Shown here piece after piece: positions 46,661 through 59,225 of a stretch of DNA of 64,000 nucleotides. The translations under genes were made by a program, and so were the position numbers. The DNA is from Cavia porcellus. Lineage: Eukaryota; Chordata; Mammalia; Rodentia; Caviidae. Below the pieces are notes generated by a model that saw only the letters and a list, made by a program, of their open reading frames with translations, was not told the DNA's origin and did no database searches. Numbering within the stretch: the stretch's first letter is position 1; each line of letters begins with the position of its first letter. The stretch lies in NCBI RefSeq assembly GCF_034190915.1, contig NW_026947503.1, positions 17,206,532-17,270,531 of the forward strand, written 5' to 3'.

Positions 46661-48299
46661 CTGAGCTACATGAAAGAGGACCCGGAGGAGTTACAGGAAC
46701 AGGTGAAGGAACAGCTCCCCATCTATAGAGCACTCCTTGTGCCTCATGCCTTTCCCGGCAGATGACACGGTGATAGGAACAGCATTTCCACAGGGATGTG
46801 GAGCCAGGGAAGCAGTTTTGGAGGCAGCGTAGAGAGCCGGGGAAAAGCTTGGGGGTTGTTTCAGTTTTAATTACTCTGTCACTTACTATATGGCCTCCGT
46901 AAAGTCTGCCCTATCAGTGAACATGCAGAGAAGAGAGCTGGATGACAGAGCTGTCCTGTGGACTACGTGAGCCGTCCTTTTTAAAACCCTGAGGTATGCT
47001 CTTTGGATGTAGAAAGTACCATCAAAAAGTGGTAATTTATCATTATCATTATTTGTTTACAAAAGTTTATATAAGTAAATACATTGTGAAATATAATGCA
47101 AAGCAAAGAACATAAGGGATCATTTCTCTGAGGAAAAACAAAGAACTTGATGAAATTCATGGTGAATTTAAACCAAATTCCGCTGCCCCTTGTTATTCTA
47201 ACTAGTGCCAATTTTGGTTCTTAGATATTTGTAATAGCTTATATTGAAATAGTCAACAGTAAAATCAAATCTTACAGAAATCATTTTTTATATTTACATG
47301 TTAGGTACTTAAATAAAATATTAAATTGAGCAAAATGAAACATTTTGGTTGTTTTAAACTATCTTGCTCATATCTTTACTTTTTTTAACTTGAAATGATC
47401 TTGACTATTATTTTGTTTTACACTATTTTTAAGATTGAAAATTTAAAACAATTACATCTTAAACAAAATTTGTTAGAGAAATCCAAAAATGTGAATATCC
47501 AAAAATGTATGAATTGCGCATACAAAGCAAAGTTACAAAACAACATGTATAGGATCTTCCAATATTATTAAAACTAATATGCACAGATTCTATCTATCCC
47601 CGTATTCTGCTATTAGGTAACCTGTCTTTTTCTCCTAATTATGAACCATATAAACAGAATAAAGGATGAGTGTAATTTATGGTTTTCTTGAACCTCCTCT
47701 TCTGTATGTGTGTTAACATTTTTCTCATATATATTCTGCAGATGATATAATACAAAAACTTAAGTTAATCATTAAAAATTATTTTTAAACAAAAATTTTA
47801 AGGATCATGTAGTAGTTCACTGTAAAAATGTTTCATAATTTATGCAAATATTCTCATTAAATATATTTAGACTGTACCTTATTCTAGCAATCCTATTTAT
47901 TGTCTTTACCTGCTCTTTAATTTGCAGTCTTTTTAAAGCACTTCCTCTATTAGGTCTCCAATGTCATAAATTGCTGGGCCAAGTTGAACTTAAACCAGGA
48001 ACACTTGTAGTCAGCTACTTGAGGAATTAACATCTAATGAATAAGAAATCCCAGTACAGACCCTGAGGGTACCATTAAAAGATAAAGCTTAAATAACAAC
48101 TTCAGTAGTCTATGTTGCTTAAATATCAAAGTGAACTAGTGCTCATGAAAAGAGAAGTGCATTAATTTGTGTCTTATCTGTACTTCCCATTTATAGGCTA
48201 AAGCTGAGGATTCTGTGGCTTTTGAACTACTTTCTTTATGTGAACATATTAAACATTGCAGGCCAGTGAATATACCTATAACATTAGTCATTTGACATG
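46661..48299. other. No identifiable feature
   Basis: 46,661-46,950 is GC-richer unique sequence; 47,000-48,300 is very AT-rich. No exon or repeat family recognised. Confidence 0.45.
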
Positions 48300-48480
48300 A
48301 ATTTGGAAAGTTTTATTTAGCACTTGTTTAGTATAAGTACTGTTTAGTACTGAGGGGATACAGGAACAAAGGAGAGATAGTCTTTAGTTTTAAAAGATTT
48401 CTTATCAAACGAGGAAGACAAACAAAATATATCACCAAATACTTAGTTCATTTCATCCATTGTTTTATGTGTTCTGGAAA
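48300..48480 (+). mobile_element. Ancient MIR/L2-class fragment
   Basis: TTAGCACTTGTTTAGTATAAG, TACTGAGGGGATACAGGAAC, AGTCTTTAGTTTTAAAAGAT and GAGGAAGACAAACAAAATAT recall the same ancient repeat type as at 29,220. Family uncertain. Confidence 0.4.
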
Positions 48481-49329
48481 CACAAGTGTGGTCCCCTTAA
48501 CATGGACCCATACTGACCATGCTGATAAAATCATACCATCTACGACTACAAATTAAAATTGGCCCCAGATGTGGTATGATGAGAAGAACTTTCACATTAT
48601 TCTTTACAGAAAAACAAACATAAAAGTCAAAGATTGAGGAACAGTCTGTACCTGGCGATACCTGGCAATAACTTATTGAAATCTTTAAGATGATACAAAT
48701 AAAGAAAATCCGGATAAATTGCCATGATAGACCAAGAACATGTTAATGAAATGAAATATGAAAACCTGGAACAGAAAAAAAGAAAATTCATTTTTCAAAA
48801 AATTACTGAAATCAGAACAAAGTCTGGAGTTTAGTTAATAGTAAGTATTAAGGCTTTTTTTTTTAGACTCAATAACTGTATTCAAATAATGCAAGATAAT
48901 GACACCAAGGAAAGCTGAAACTGGGCAAAAGGTATGTGGAGCTCTTTGTCTTTAGACTTTTAGTGCGATTTGAAAATTATTCCAAAATTAATCATTTTTA
49001 AACTATAAATATGGAAGATGTTCAATATCTAGTCAAAGAATGCAAGGAGCTTGAAACGTGTTACTGTGTCCTCGAAAGGAAAAATCAGGACTGAAGAATC
49101 AGCAGTTCTTAGAACTATTAGAAAAGTGATATCACATTGCAAATTACAACTCCCAAATTTGAGGAGACAAATATGCTAATATAGAAAAATCACGTCTTGT
49201 TGGAGTAGAAACATTCAGTTAGAAAAATTCATACAAGCTGTTATGGGGGCAGGAAAAGGCGAAGTATGACTGATGTGGGGCTCAGTGTGGCAAGTTTCAG
49301 AGCTAAAAACTCCAGGAGGGGAAGGTTTT
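48481..49329. other. A-rich, no identifiable feature
   Basis: A-rich sequence that may be L1-derived, but I could not anchor it. No gene seen. Confidence 0.4.
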
Positions 49330-49830
49330 CATCCCACTTCTCCAGAAAAGCAGAATCCACTGTGCAGATAAATTAATCTGTGATAAGAGCTATCACACAT
49401 GCTTATGAAAGCTGTCACGTCCCAGGTCTGCAGTCAGCAAGCTAGAGAGCTGGGAAACCAAGAGCGTAGCTGCAGTCTGAGTCTGCAGCTCTCGGAAACC
49501 AGAGTGACGCTAGAATGTAGCTGCGAACTGCCAAGTGTGAGAGCCAGAGAGGCGAGGCTTCCGATCAGGTCTAACATCAGGGAAACACTGATGGCGCAGC
49601 TCAGGACGGTGGGCTGACAGAGTTCCTGTTTGACAAGACTTCTGTTTTCTTCAAAGGCTTTTCTGATTAAATAAAGGCCACTCTTTTTATTTACACTTTC
49701 TTATTCAACTTTTAATTTCATCAGAAAGGTACTATGATAGACACACCCACAATAATACTCTGACTGAATATCTTGGAACAGGTATTCCAGCCTAGTCAGG
49801 TTGACACATAAAATTGTCATAGGTACCGCC
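49330..49830 (+). mobile_element. Ancient interspersed repeat, family not named
   Basis: Resembles a common mammalian repeat I cannot name with certainty: TTCTCCAGAAAAGCAGAATCC, GTCCCAGGTCTGCAGTCAGC, GCAAGCTAGAGAGCTGGGAAA, a second related copy of the GGAAACCAGAGTGACGC unit about 45 bp on, then CACACCCACAATAATACTCTG and CTAGTCAGGTTGACACATAA. The internal quasi-repeat gives a CpG-containing patch at 49,440-49,600. The 72-codon frame there is a repeat shadow. Confidence 0.55.
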
Positions 49831-49901
49831 ATGCTTCTTGGCCCAGGCTCTCATAATGAATATTACAGAACAATCCCTTCCTATCTCTGGAAGACAAGAT
49901 T

Positions 49902-49920
49902 AAAAAAAAAAAAAAAAAAA
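49902..49920 (+). repeat. Poly(A) run
   Basis: 19 adenines. It may be the remnant of a retroelement tail. Confidence 0.9.
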
Positions 49921-50089
49921 TTAACCATTCTGAAATACACTAGAATATTCTGCTCTTCATAAGGCCTGTCCTTAAAATAACTATTTCAGCAGCTTAACCC
50001 GTTAGGGTTTCATCAGAGCATAGCAGGCCCTGGGGTAAAGGAAATAACCAATACATTCAGTCTCAGTTGTCCTGTCCCAACCAAAACAG

Positions 50090-50640
50090 GGAACAGAATA
50101 AAAAGAATCCTGAGATTCACAGCCCACAGGAACAGCCTTGATGCAAACTGAGACTTAATCATAGGATTATGAAATGATTTCCTTTTCGGTACACATATCG
50201 TATCACTCAGGACCTAATTATAGCTTCTTTTACCCATAAAATCAGGTCCAGCTTTCAACAAAATATCACAAGAGATATTAAAAACAACAAAAAAGTGATT
50301 TGAACAGAGAAAGCAAGCATAAAAATACAGACTGAGATATGGCAGAGAAGGTGGAATTATCAAAACAGGAATTTAAAACAACTATGGTACGAATAATTTG
50401 CTAAGGGCTTTAATAGAAAAAGACAATGGTTCAGTTATCATAGATGGATAACATGTGTAAATACTGGAAAAGATCAATAAAATCTACATGCCTTTATCTG
50501 CTAAAAAGAAAAAGCAGAGACAAACACAGTAATATCAGAAGTGAAAAACAGGGTAGCACTACAGAACCCATGTATTTAAAAATTATAATAAATACTGTGA
50601 ATGACCTATGTCAACAACTAGAAAAATGTAGAAAATAAAG
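50090..50640 (+). mobile_element. Old L1 (L1M/HAL1-like) 5' region
   Basis: AATCCTGAGATTCACAGCCC, TTGATGCAAACTGAGACTTAA, ATTTCCTTTTCGGTACAC, AAAATCAGGTCCAGCTTTC, GAATTATCAAAACAGGAATTT and AAACAACTATGGTACGAATA correspond to the 5' and ORF1 area of old L1/HAL1 consensus as I recall it. Frames are broken. It is followed directly by a reverse-transcriptase-region segment, so an internal deletion is implied. Confidence 0.5.
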
Positions 50641-50714
50641 AATTTCCTTAACAGGTAATCTTCCAAAACACACATAATGAGAACAAAACAATATGTACAG
50701 GAATATTTCTATTA

Positions 50715-51087
50715 GGAATATTGACTCATAACTAATAACTTTCCTAACTTCCCTAAATACCAAGCCCAGATGGATTCACTAGAAAAATCTATTAATCATT
50801 TAATAAAGAAATTATAGCAAATCTCTACAATCACATCCAGGAAATGCAACAGAGAAAATACTTTCTAACATAGTCTTGAAGCCAGTGTTATCCTAATACC
50901 AAAACATGGTAAAGACATTTCAAGAATACTATAGATCTGTATGTTTCTAAAATATATATGAAATATATCCTTCAAAATGTTAACAAATCAAATCTTATAA
51001 TGCATGAAACATTTATATCCTGTGTCCTCTTTATCCCAGATATGCAATCCTAGTTCATCATTTAAAAATCAGCCACAGTAAATCATC
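50715..51087 (+). mobile_element. Old L1 ORF2 fragment, left part
   Basis: AAGCCCAGATGGATTCACTAG is the well-known L1 reverse-transcriptase finger region. It continues with AGCCAGTGTTATCCTAATACC, AAAACATGGTAAAGACATTTC, TAGATCTGTATGTTTC and CTTTATCCCAGATATGCAATC, in L1 order. Stops and deletions make it non-coding. It breaks at 51,087 where a MaLR LTR pair is inserted. Confidence 0.75.
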
Positions 51088-51487
51088 TGTTGTGGTTTTT
51101 ATCTAGATGGTTTTCCAATGCCTCATGTGCTTAGACATAAGGTTTGTGGAGGCAACTGGATGCTGGGTGTGTGATACTGGATCAGCCCACTGATGAGTTT
51201 ATAGCCCAGTGTGATGTTAGGAAGTGAAACCTGGTGGTAAGGGGTGAATTACTGGGGGTGCACCCTGAAGGCACATATTTTTTCTGCTCCCTTGACCTCC
51301 CTCTGCCTGTTGCCTGCCCTGCCATGGACTGTTCTCTCCAGCCATTCTCCTCTGCCATGCTGCCTCACCTTGAATCCAGCTGACTGTGGTCTGAAACTTT
51401 GTAAATTGTGAACCAAAATGAACTTCTTCTCTTTTAACTTTTGAGTGTTGGGTATTTTGTCCCAGCCACAAGAAAGTATCTAAGTCA
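51088..51487 (+). mobile_element. MaLR-type LTR, sense (first of a tandem pair)
   Basis: TGTTGTGGTTTTTATCTAG start, ACTGATGAGTTTATAGCCC, GAAGTGAAACCTGGTGGTAA, GCCATGGACTGTTCTCTCC, TGTGAACCAAAATGAAC and TATTTTGTCCCAGCCACAAG, ending TCTAAGTCA. Preceded by TCATC within the L1. Confidence 0.8.
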
Positions 51488-51491
51488 GGGG

Positions 51492-51817
51492 GTGTGATAA
51501 TCATCACTGGATTAGTTCACAGATGAGTTTATACCTAAATGTGACTTTTAGGAGGTGAAACCTGGGCTAAGGAGCCGAACCACTGTAGATATGGCAAGAA
51601 ACAGTCTATTTCCTCTCCAGATTCCTCCTTGATTGTTCTCTCACTTCTACAACTATTCAATGAGCAACTTCTCTGCCATGACCCCCTGTTGTGCTGTCCT
51701 GCCTTTGAATCAGGTGACTGTGGACTAAATTGTCTACAAAATAATCTTCACATCTTTTATGTTGTGGATGGCAGGTATTGTGTCTCAGCAACCAGAGGCA
51801 TTACCGCATTGGTCACA
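51492..51817 (+). mobile_element. MaLR-type LTR, sense, 5'-truncated (second of the pair)
   Basis: Lacks about the first 95 bp and begins in TGATAATCATCACTGGATTAG, which aligns with ACTGGATCAGCCC of the first LTR. It shares ACAGATGAGTTTATACC, AGGAGGTGAAACCTGGGCTA, GGTGACTGTGGACTAAATTG and TGTGTCTCAGCAACC. It ends CACA, followed by TCAAC, similar to the TCATC before the first LTR, and the L1 then resumes. Confidence 0.7.
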
Positions 51818-52270
51818 TCAACAGGCTAGAGCAGAAAAACCACTACAAGCGTATTAATGTACACAGAAAATCTCTGGGAAAAATTCTAGCATAAATTCAT
51901 ACATAAATACTCATCAAACTAGGAATAAAGGGGATATCCTATAATTAATAAAGAATATATTAAAATTCTATAAGAGAATCATATTTAGTCATAAAAAAGA
52001 TAGAAGCTTTCTTGTTAAGAATAAGAGCAGGACAAGAGTGTGCTAGTTTACAAGTCCTTTTCAACATCATATTGGAATTTCTACTTACTTTAACAGGACA
52101 AGGAAATTTAGCAGGTATACTGATGGAGAAGAAATAATGGAATTTTTAAATTTTTTTTCACAAATGACATGACTGTGCAGAAAATCTGAAAATAATCATC
52201 AACAGCAAAAATAAATAAACTTCTTGAAACAGATATGTAATTACAATGGGTTTTAACAAAAGCACCACAC
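51818..52270 (+). mobile_element. Old L1 ORF2 fragment, right part
   Basis: Continues the L1 after the LTR pair: TCAACAGGCTAGAGCAG, CTCATCAAACTAGGAATAAAG, AAGCTTTCTTGTTAAGAATA, CAGGACAAGAGTGTGCTAG, TTCAACATCATATTGGAATT and CACAAATGACATGACTGTG, which correspond to the palm region around the polymerase YADD-type motif. Many frameshifts; non-functional. Confidence 0.75.
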
Positions 52271-53583
52271 ACTGGCTCAAGATTTTTATAGTGGGAGGAG
52301 ATTGAATTGTGTAGCAAATGGGGTGCAAATGGATAATCTCTGTACCCTATGCTTAGTTTTGCTGTGAATCTAATTTTTTTCTAAATACTAAGACACTACA
52401 AAAAACGGAATTGTGGCAAGTGACATTATAAGGGTATTTACAATATAGTAAAGTTTATCGCATGTTTTATAAATTATATAAAAAGTGCCAAAGAAATACC
52501 TGGCAGTGATAAATTCTCCCTGGCAATTCAGCAAAATGCTTCTCCAAGGAGAGAAATTTTGAGATAAGCCTCCAAGGCTAAGACATTGGCACCCCATGAA
52601 GAGGATACACGGTAATAAATGCACACAACACAAGTTAGTGGAAGAATATTGAATGTGTAAGAGATCTGGAAATATTCACATTAACATAGCATGAAGAATT
52701 TTGGAGCTTTGCAGAAAGTTATTCATTAGGCCCAGAATGACAGTGCCAAGGTTCACACTACTTTTATGGGTCTATAAAATGTCTTAACTTTGTTTGAAAA
52801 TTAGAAGAAATTAAAAGTGCTAAGCCTATGAAAAATGTCTTAGTACACAATATTAATATAATTTTATAGCTATGTAACAGTAAAATATTTTGACTGTTTT
52901 TCCAGGCCTCATTTTATTTATTCTATTTTTATCCTTTACATCACTACCTGAAAAATAAGGAGGTAGTTAAGGATTTAAATTATACGAATATATGAGCAAT
53001 TTTCTTGATTTAAACTAACTTGCGTGCAATTTATTAATCAGTAAATACTTACATACTGAATGTACATGAGCTAAGAGAAAAACCTAAATCACTTCATATA
53101 ATTTAATCTTTCAATTTAGTTATTACATGAAGAATGTTGGTATTATTTGAAGAATATGTAGCTTCCTCCCCTCATGAATGCAAGGATTATATATTTTGTT
53201 ACTTATGCCCTTAAATTGTAGTCTACAAATATTTACACCACCAACATGTATATAACTAAACAGAAGACATTACCACATTACTATTATTTCAGACCTATCC
53301 CACATAAAGCAGCGTGCACTACTTTTAAATAACTTTTTATCACTTATATCACATTTTCACCTCCACTTATCCTTATCTCTCAATGCAAAACCAACACATT
53401 ACGTAGAGTGAACAGATAGAAATTTATATGAAAATTTTTAGGAGCCCCCTCTTTTTCTCTGAAACACAAACATCTATGTGCACATACATTCCTCTGAGCA
53501 CTATGATTACTGAGATTTCTTTGTGGCTAAGACATTGTCTCCAATTGAAAAGAAAATATTTTTCTAAGGGAAAATATTAAGTC
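52271..53583. other. No identifiable feature
   Basis: AT-rich, with no supported exon. The antisense 81-codon frame at 52,388-52,633 has no family motif. Confidence 0.45.
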
Positions 53584-54285
53584 TCAAATTCTGTACAGAT
53601 CTGGTGTCAGGTGAGCATGTTTTCTGATTCATAGACAACACCTTGACACCGTGTCCTCATATGGTGGAAGGGGCATATGAACTCCCGTGGGAGTCTAAGA
53701 GCCTCATTCATTCAGGAGGGCTCTATCCTTGTGACCTAATGGCTTTCAGGGATTTCAGCACTTAATATACTGAAGTTTATCAGTGCTATGGTTTAAATAT
53801 GAAGTATTTCCCAAAGACTCGTGTTTTAAGGATTGATCCCTAATGTGGCAGTGAGCAGAGGTAGGGTCCAAAGATTATGAAAGTTTTTCATCAGTGGATG
53901 AAAACACTGATGATGTACTAATTTGATATCCTTATCTGAAAGAAGTGGACATAGGAAGTGGAGCCTTATTGAAGGGAGTGAAGGGGACAGACTGTGAAGA
54001 CTATGTCTTGCCACCTGTCCCTTCCTCCTGGATCTCCACCACCTGCACTTCCATCAACACTGTGAAAAGCAACACACCCTTCCAATAGTATGTTCTGCTT
54101 CACCACAGGCCTAAAAACAATGGAGCTGGCTGATCATTTCAAAGCTCTGAAACTGTGAGACCAAGTAAATCTTTCCTCCTCTAAATTGTTTCTCTTAAAC
54201 ATTTTGTTACAGGATCAGAGACAGAAATGTAACACAGTCAACATATGAATTTTGGGTGGACACAAACATTCATACTGCAGTCTTT
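53584..54285 (-). mobile_element. MLT1-type LTR, antisense, split by a younger LTR
   Basis: Left part: GACACCGTGTCCTCATATGG, TGGAAGGGGCATATGAACTC, GAGGGCTCTATCCTTGTGAC, CTAATGGCTTTCAGGGATTTC. After an inserted LTR (53,784-54,235) it resumes CAACATATGAATTTTGGGTG and GACACAAACATTCATAC, the complement of the MLT1 start. Confidence 0.7.
53784..54235 (+). mobile_element. MaLR-type LTR, sense, inserted in the MLT1
   Basis: TGCTATGGTTTAAATATGAAG start, GGATTGATCCCTAATGTGG, GAAAGAAGTGGACATAGG, AGGCCTAAAAACAATGGAGC, GAAACTGTGAGACCAAG, a TAAATCTTTCCTCCTC block, and an end GTTACAGGATCAGAGACAG...TAACACA. Target duplication not clear. Confidence 0.7.
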
Positions 54286-57254
54286 TGTGCATGCATATTC
54301 ATGTATATACCTGCAGTGTGACTGACCTCCTAATGAACTATTCATAATGAATTAGGAGAAGTAAGCAGAAAACAGAGAAAGAATGTTGGAGTTAGCAGAG
54401 GCTGTTTGGCCCAGATCCCTGCAGACTCTCCACTGTGCCTGGTAGTTGCTCTTTTCACTGCTCATTAACACTCCTGTCCAAAGGAAGGCAGACTGTTTCC
54501 AAGATCTGCAGTAACCTCATTATCTTCTAATTGTTTGCACCCTTTCCTTTCTTGGTGCAATTCAGATGTGCATTTCCCCAGGTAACTGCTGGAAAAAGTG
54601 TCCCTGTATCTGAGTGCAATTTCAAAGCTTGGCTATCAGGGTTAAGCCTACCCTGAAGTGCAGGGAAAAAAAGGGTGTAATTTGTATGCTGTGTACCTTG
54701 TAGGGTAACAGAAAGGAAGTTTTACAGACTCCACATATTTCCCCACATTTCTCCTACTTTTTAAACAATTGTGTGTGTGTTATTACATATTGCCCTAATT
54801 CTATGATCACTGCACTTTATTTTACGTTCGCAGAATTACAGTCATTTGTGCAAGTGTTAATATCACTATCAAATAATTAATGAGGTCAGGTTTATAAAGG
54901 GTCAAAACTAAGCTTCTAGAATATTTTTAACACTTGTCTACTATTGCTATCTTTTCGTTCACTTTTTAAGTATTTTTGATGCACTCTCCACCACAGACCA
55001 AAAATGAAAACTAAGGGAATAGTGTGTCCTCAGTCTCTTGACAAGATGAGGTCAGGAGAAAAAGAGAGGAGTGATCAGGTGACATCGCTTCCATCTTCTT
55101 ATGTAGAGCTTCTTAAACTTGCCTGACAGTTTGAATTAAACAGGACTATTGCTAATTCAGTAACTCCCAGCACTGACACTATCCTCACAGCCCAATCCCT
55201 CCGCACTACCGTGAAAAAGCCCAAAACTCAATGAATCCAGTGGATGAGTCTGGGATTCTCTGTTTTGGGGAGGGAAACTTAATGGTTTTATTTTAATTAT
55301 TTTAAAATTGTTATTAATTGATAAATTATTGATTAAATACTATTTTTATTAATACATTGTGGGGAGTGGTGTTAGTAATACACAAATCACTTCTTAATCA
55401 TGTTTTTTTTTTAAGCATACATAACAGACATCACAAGTGATTCTATATTCAGGTAAACTTGGATATTCTAACACAATTAGAGAAGGACACCTCAAGCATA
55501 TCACTTGTGATAGGCAATTTTGAATACACTGCATATTATGTGTCTTTAAATAACCTAAAGCTAAATATAATTCTGACCTCACATCTAAATTTGGGGTAGA
55601 GGAGCATGTGGAAAAACACTGTTATATCCTGCTATATTGCTAAAACAACCCCTTAACAGAGCAGTGTGGGTGGATATATGTGAGGGAAATTTGGTGTCTT
55701 CTATTGATGCCCAAGTTCAGACAGTGCCTTGGAGGAGTGGTGGGCTCTATATTATGTTCTGAAAATAATTCCTTCAGACAAAGTGAAAGGTCAGGCTATG
55801 TCAAAATTGGATGAAAGACACAAGAAAGAAATATGGCTTGTACTGTGTTGCTGCATTTCCCGCTTCATTTATAGGCAGCACTTTGGGAAACAGAATTTTC
55901 TTGAAAGGCATTGAAAAATCTGGAACTTCTTTCGTGGGACACTAAATTGTGCTAACTTCATGTGGCCAGAAGCTTTATGAGGAGACAAGTAATCCTGGAT
56001 GAGCATCAGAATCTCCATATGTTTTTACTGGAAAGTTTTGGAACTATCACTATTATTAGTACAAGATATTCCAGGAAACTATTGCCAATAGAAGTGAGAT
56101 GAACTGCTGAATGAGCCCTTGGGATGCTGAGCAGCTGCCAACTGCCAAGCGGTGGTCTCTGGAAGCTGCTGTGTTCGGCCTCTCAGTCTTTGGCAGGAGA
56201 CCCTGCAGAATAGCTGCAGTTGGAAGATGCCCCCAAATAATCACAGTATAGCAATTTACTCCTAACTGCTTAGTATTTTTGATGTTTCCTATATAATCCC
56301 AAGTAAATCTGGATACTCTGGAGAAAACCTAAAAATTAAGCTAAACCTCATGTGCTAAATATCCCCACCCATTCACTCATGCATGACTTTTTCATTCAGT
56401 ATTTCTAGAACATGTAGATTTGCTAGACTATTTTCTGAGTGCTGAAGGTAGAGTACATGAATTATTTAAATAGCTGCATTTTGTTTTAGCCAAAGTTGAA
56501 TTTTAAACAAGTATAGGGCAAATACTGTGAGTATGGACTGCATACTCTGAAGTAGATAAAGAAAATGATATTAATCACAGGTGTCAAAAATGATTATCAA
56601 AAGAAGTTGTAGGAGCAACAACTTGTCAAATGAATGCATGAAATTGAGTTGCAGGTGTAGAAGGTAGTGATCAGCAAGTAAGATTCTTGATTCCAAAGTC
56701 TGGATATGGATTTATTGTGATTATGAAAGATATTAATTTATTGTGATGATAGTAGAGGGAAGTAGAAGCCAGAAAAATAAGCAAAAAAAAATCAACTCCA
56801 AGATATAGTATTCATGTGGATAATAGATATATATTTCTTTAATAATTAGGCAATTTGAATTGGAATCAATCAGATAGCTAGAAACTATGTGTGACAGTGT
56901 AGAAAGCCTTTTAGGTGAGTTAATATGCATGCTAGAAACTTGCAGATGTCTCTCTCTTGAATATATTTCAAGCCTTTTTAAAGGAGCATTTGAAATTCTC
57001 ATCACTTTCAGGTAGCCTTGATACAATTAAGTATATTATCTAGCATGAGAAGCAACTTAACATGACTGCTTAACAAATTTGATAGTTGTCAATTTTTCTG
57101 GGAGTAGACTCAACCAAGTGAGATATCTAGAAGAACAATGAGGGGAACCTTACAGGCTATTTAGCGTTGGATGCTGCATCCCAGTCACCTCACTAATTCA
57201 GAGTGGAACAAAGCTCCCAGGAACAGCAAAGAGGATTAGCGAAGGAATTGCTTG
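54286..57254. other. No assigned feature
   Basis: Mostly unique or very old DNA. 55,700-55,920 has a 61-codon frame with a fairly protein-like composition, and neighbouring sequence resembles an old transposon, but I cannot name it. No exon or RNA gene supported. Confidence 0.35.
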
Positions 57255-57380
57255 TTGTTTATAAAATGGAGATAATATCTATGTTGCAGTAGGAAGCTTA
57301 AATGAAGTAGAACACATCACACAAAGGGTGCACATTAGGTGATCTGTAAATATAAATTCTCTTCCTCTGCTGTTCTTAAA
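57255..57380 (+). mobile_element. MIR SINE 3' fragment
   Basis: TAAAATGGAGATAATATCTA, GTTGCAGTAGGAAGCTTAAA, TGAAGTAGAACACATCACAC and GTGATCTGTAAATATAAATTC follow the 3' half of MIR. Confidence 0.65.
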
Positions 57381-58210
57381 AAGCATTTAAGAATTATCAG
57401 TTTTCTGAGATGATTGCACCACAGAAAGTACATAGGTGTGAAATCTACAGATGAGAGAATACATGTATTTATATCAAAGTGTACTTTTTGCTTAACGATT
57501 TATTTGACTCAGCCTTTGAACTAAATAAATATACTAATGTTTTGAATTCCTTTTGAAACTTTTCTCAAGATAATTTCCAACAATACATTGAATAACAGTA
57601 GCCTTCGTATAAAGTAAAATTACTATGAAATTCTATTTATGGAATATTTTTAAAAATGTGAAAGTAATTTATGATTGAAAAATATTAGAACAAAGGATAA
57701 TTTGGGGTGGTGTGTAGAATGAATTGAAAGAAGCTTCAGAGAACTTTCTGGATAGACGTTGTGAGGCCAAGATTTTGTAATTTTATAAAGGTTTGGGTTA
57801 CAAAATTCGTTGATGAATACTTGACATTTGTGGATTTTATTGTGTAAAAACCCAAAGGAAAATTAGAAACATTGGTTTGCAGTTAGCATTATATATGTGG
57901 AAGTATTTTAAAGAAAAATAATATTGGTATTTACTTTGAAATATACTCAAGTAATTGACCAGTAAATGGATAGAGGAATATGTTTATTATAATAAAAGTT
58001 TATTGATGAAATCTAGGCATCAGATATTTAAATATCCATTGCAACATTTCAAGTTTCCTATATAATTGAACATTTTCATAACTATATACTTTGGGGAAAA
58101 AGTTTTTTCCAATTGTCCTTTGCAAGTTTATATCCAGCTCTTGTTACTAACGCTGGAATTCTTTCTTTCCAGTCCTTACTGCTAAACAACATTTAGAGTT
58201 GCTCTCCTCC
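57381..58210. other. AT-rich, no identifiable feature
   Basis: No exon or repeat recognised. It runs into an A-rich tract that could be the tail of an unrecognised retroelement. Confidence 0.4.
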
Positions 58211-58261
58211 AAAAAAAAAAAAAAAAAAAGAAAGAAAGAAACAAAGAAAGAAAAAGAAAAA
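58211..58261 (+). repeat. Poly(A) then (GAAA)n
   Basis: A run of 19 followed by GAAA, CAAA and GAAAAA units; typical of an expanded retroelement tail. Confidence 0.93.
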
Positions 58262-58684
58262 GTTGAATTTCCATCAACACTGAAAATTGTTCATCTCTTA
58301 GGTAGTGCATTTAAAGGAAGATAAATATTGTAGGGTTTTTGTCCCTTCTCTGTAGTTGTCAGCCTGTCAGCTACACACCCCCTGCCCTCAGCAAACTGCA
58401 TTTTCCAGAGCTCTCAGTTGAAGGCATAGAGATCTATCTAGTTAGCCTCACATAAACACAGAAACTATGTACTGAAAGAAGAAATTAAAGGGGTTTAAAA
58501 TGACCAATATTTCAGTGGTCAGTTTCTATAGCTTCTTCAAACGCATACATTTTTAAAAATATAGAGAACACCTCTCTACAACGTAGTTTTTGGAATACGA
58601 GTTTCAAATAGATTATTTAAACATCCATTGTGAGAATCTCAGTTACAAAAAGATACTTTTAATAGAATCACTCAAACATTCTCC

Positions 58685-58800
58685 AATTAATTATTTTTGG
58701 TTGACACAATGTTTGTACATATTTATGAAGTACAATGTGATGTTTTGATTTTTCGTATTCATTGGGTAATAATTAACTCAAAAAGAAATCATGCATGACT
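58685..58800 (+). mobile_element. L1 3' UTR fragment
   Basis: TTGACACAATGTTTGTACAT, ATTTATGAAGTACAATGTGATG, TTTTGATTTTTCG and TGGGTAATAATTAACTCA match the well-known L1MA/L1MB 3' UTR start ('gtacatatttatggggtacatgtgatattttgata'). Confidence 0.75.
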
Positions 58801-59225
58801 TCGAAAGAATTCATCGCTGCTTTCTCCTTGAAGCATAATGTTCTTCCACCCTCTCTAGTATCCCCTTACCTCCCTTGATCTTTTCTGGAATGCTGTAGGA
58901 CTCAACTGTGGGATCATTCTTTTCTCTATTCATATTATAAGATAGTTACACATAGTTTCATAACATCGTTACAGTCACCTATGTGCTGATGACTAAAATA
59001 ATCTTTTTCATTCTGCTGATTCCAGGCATGTATACGTAGTTGTCCACTTAGTATGTCTAATTTCACATCTAATAGAGTTCTCAAACCTAATATGTTGAAA
59101 TGTGAGTTCATCTGTCTTCCAAAATCTACTTAAATTCTCTTCTTAACTTATAATCAAAAAAGTTTCGGACTTTTAAGTGCTCAGACAAATGACTCCTTCC
59201 ATTTTGCACGTTTTAACCTAATCTG
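58801..59225. other. No identifiable feature
   Basis: Possibly more of the L1 3' UTR at its left edge. Nothing else supported. Confidence 0.4.

Noticed and set aside
49440..49600. CpG-containing patch as a small CpG island
   Set aside because: Explained by the internal quasi-repeat of an old interspersed repeat; too short and surrounded by AT-rich DNA.
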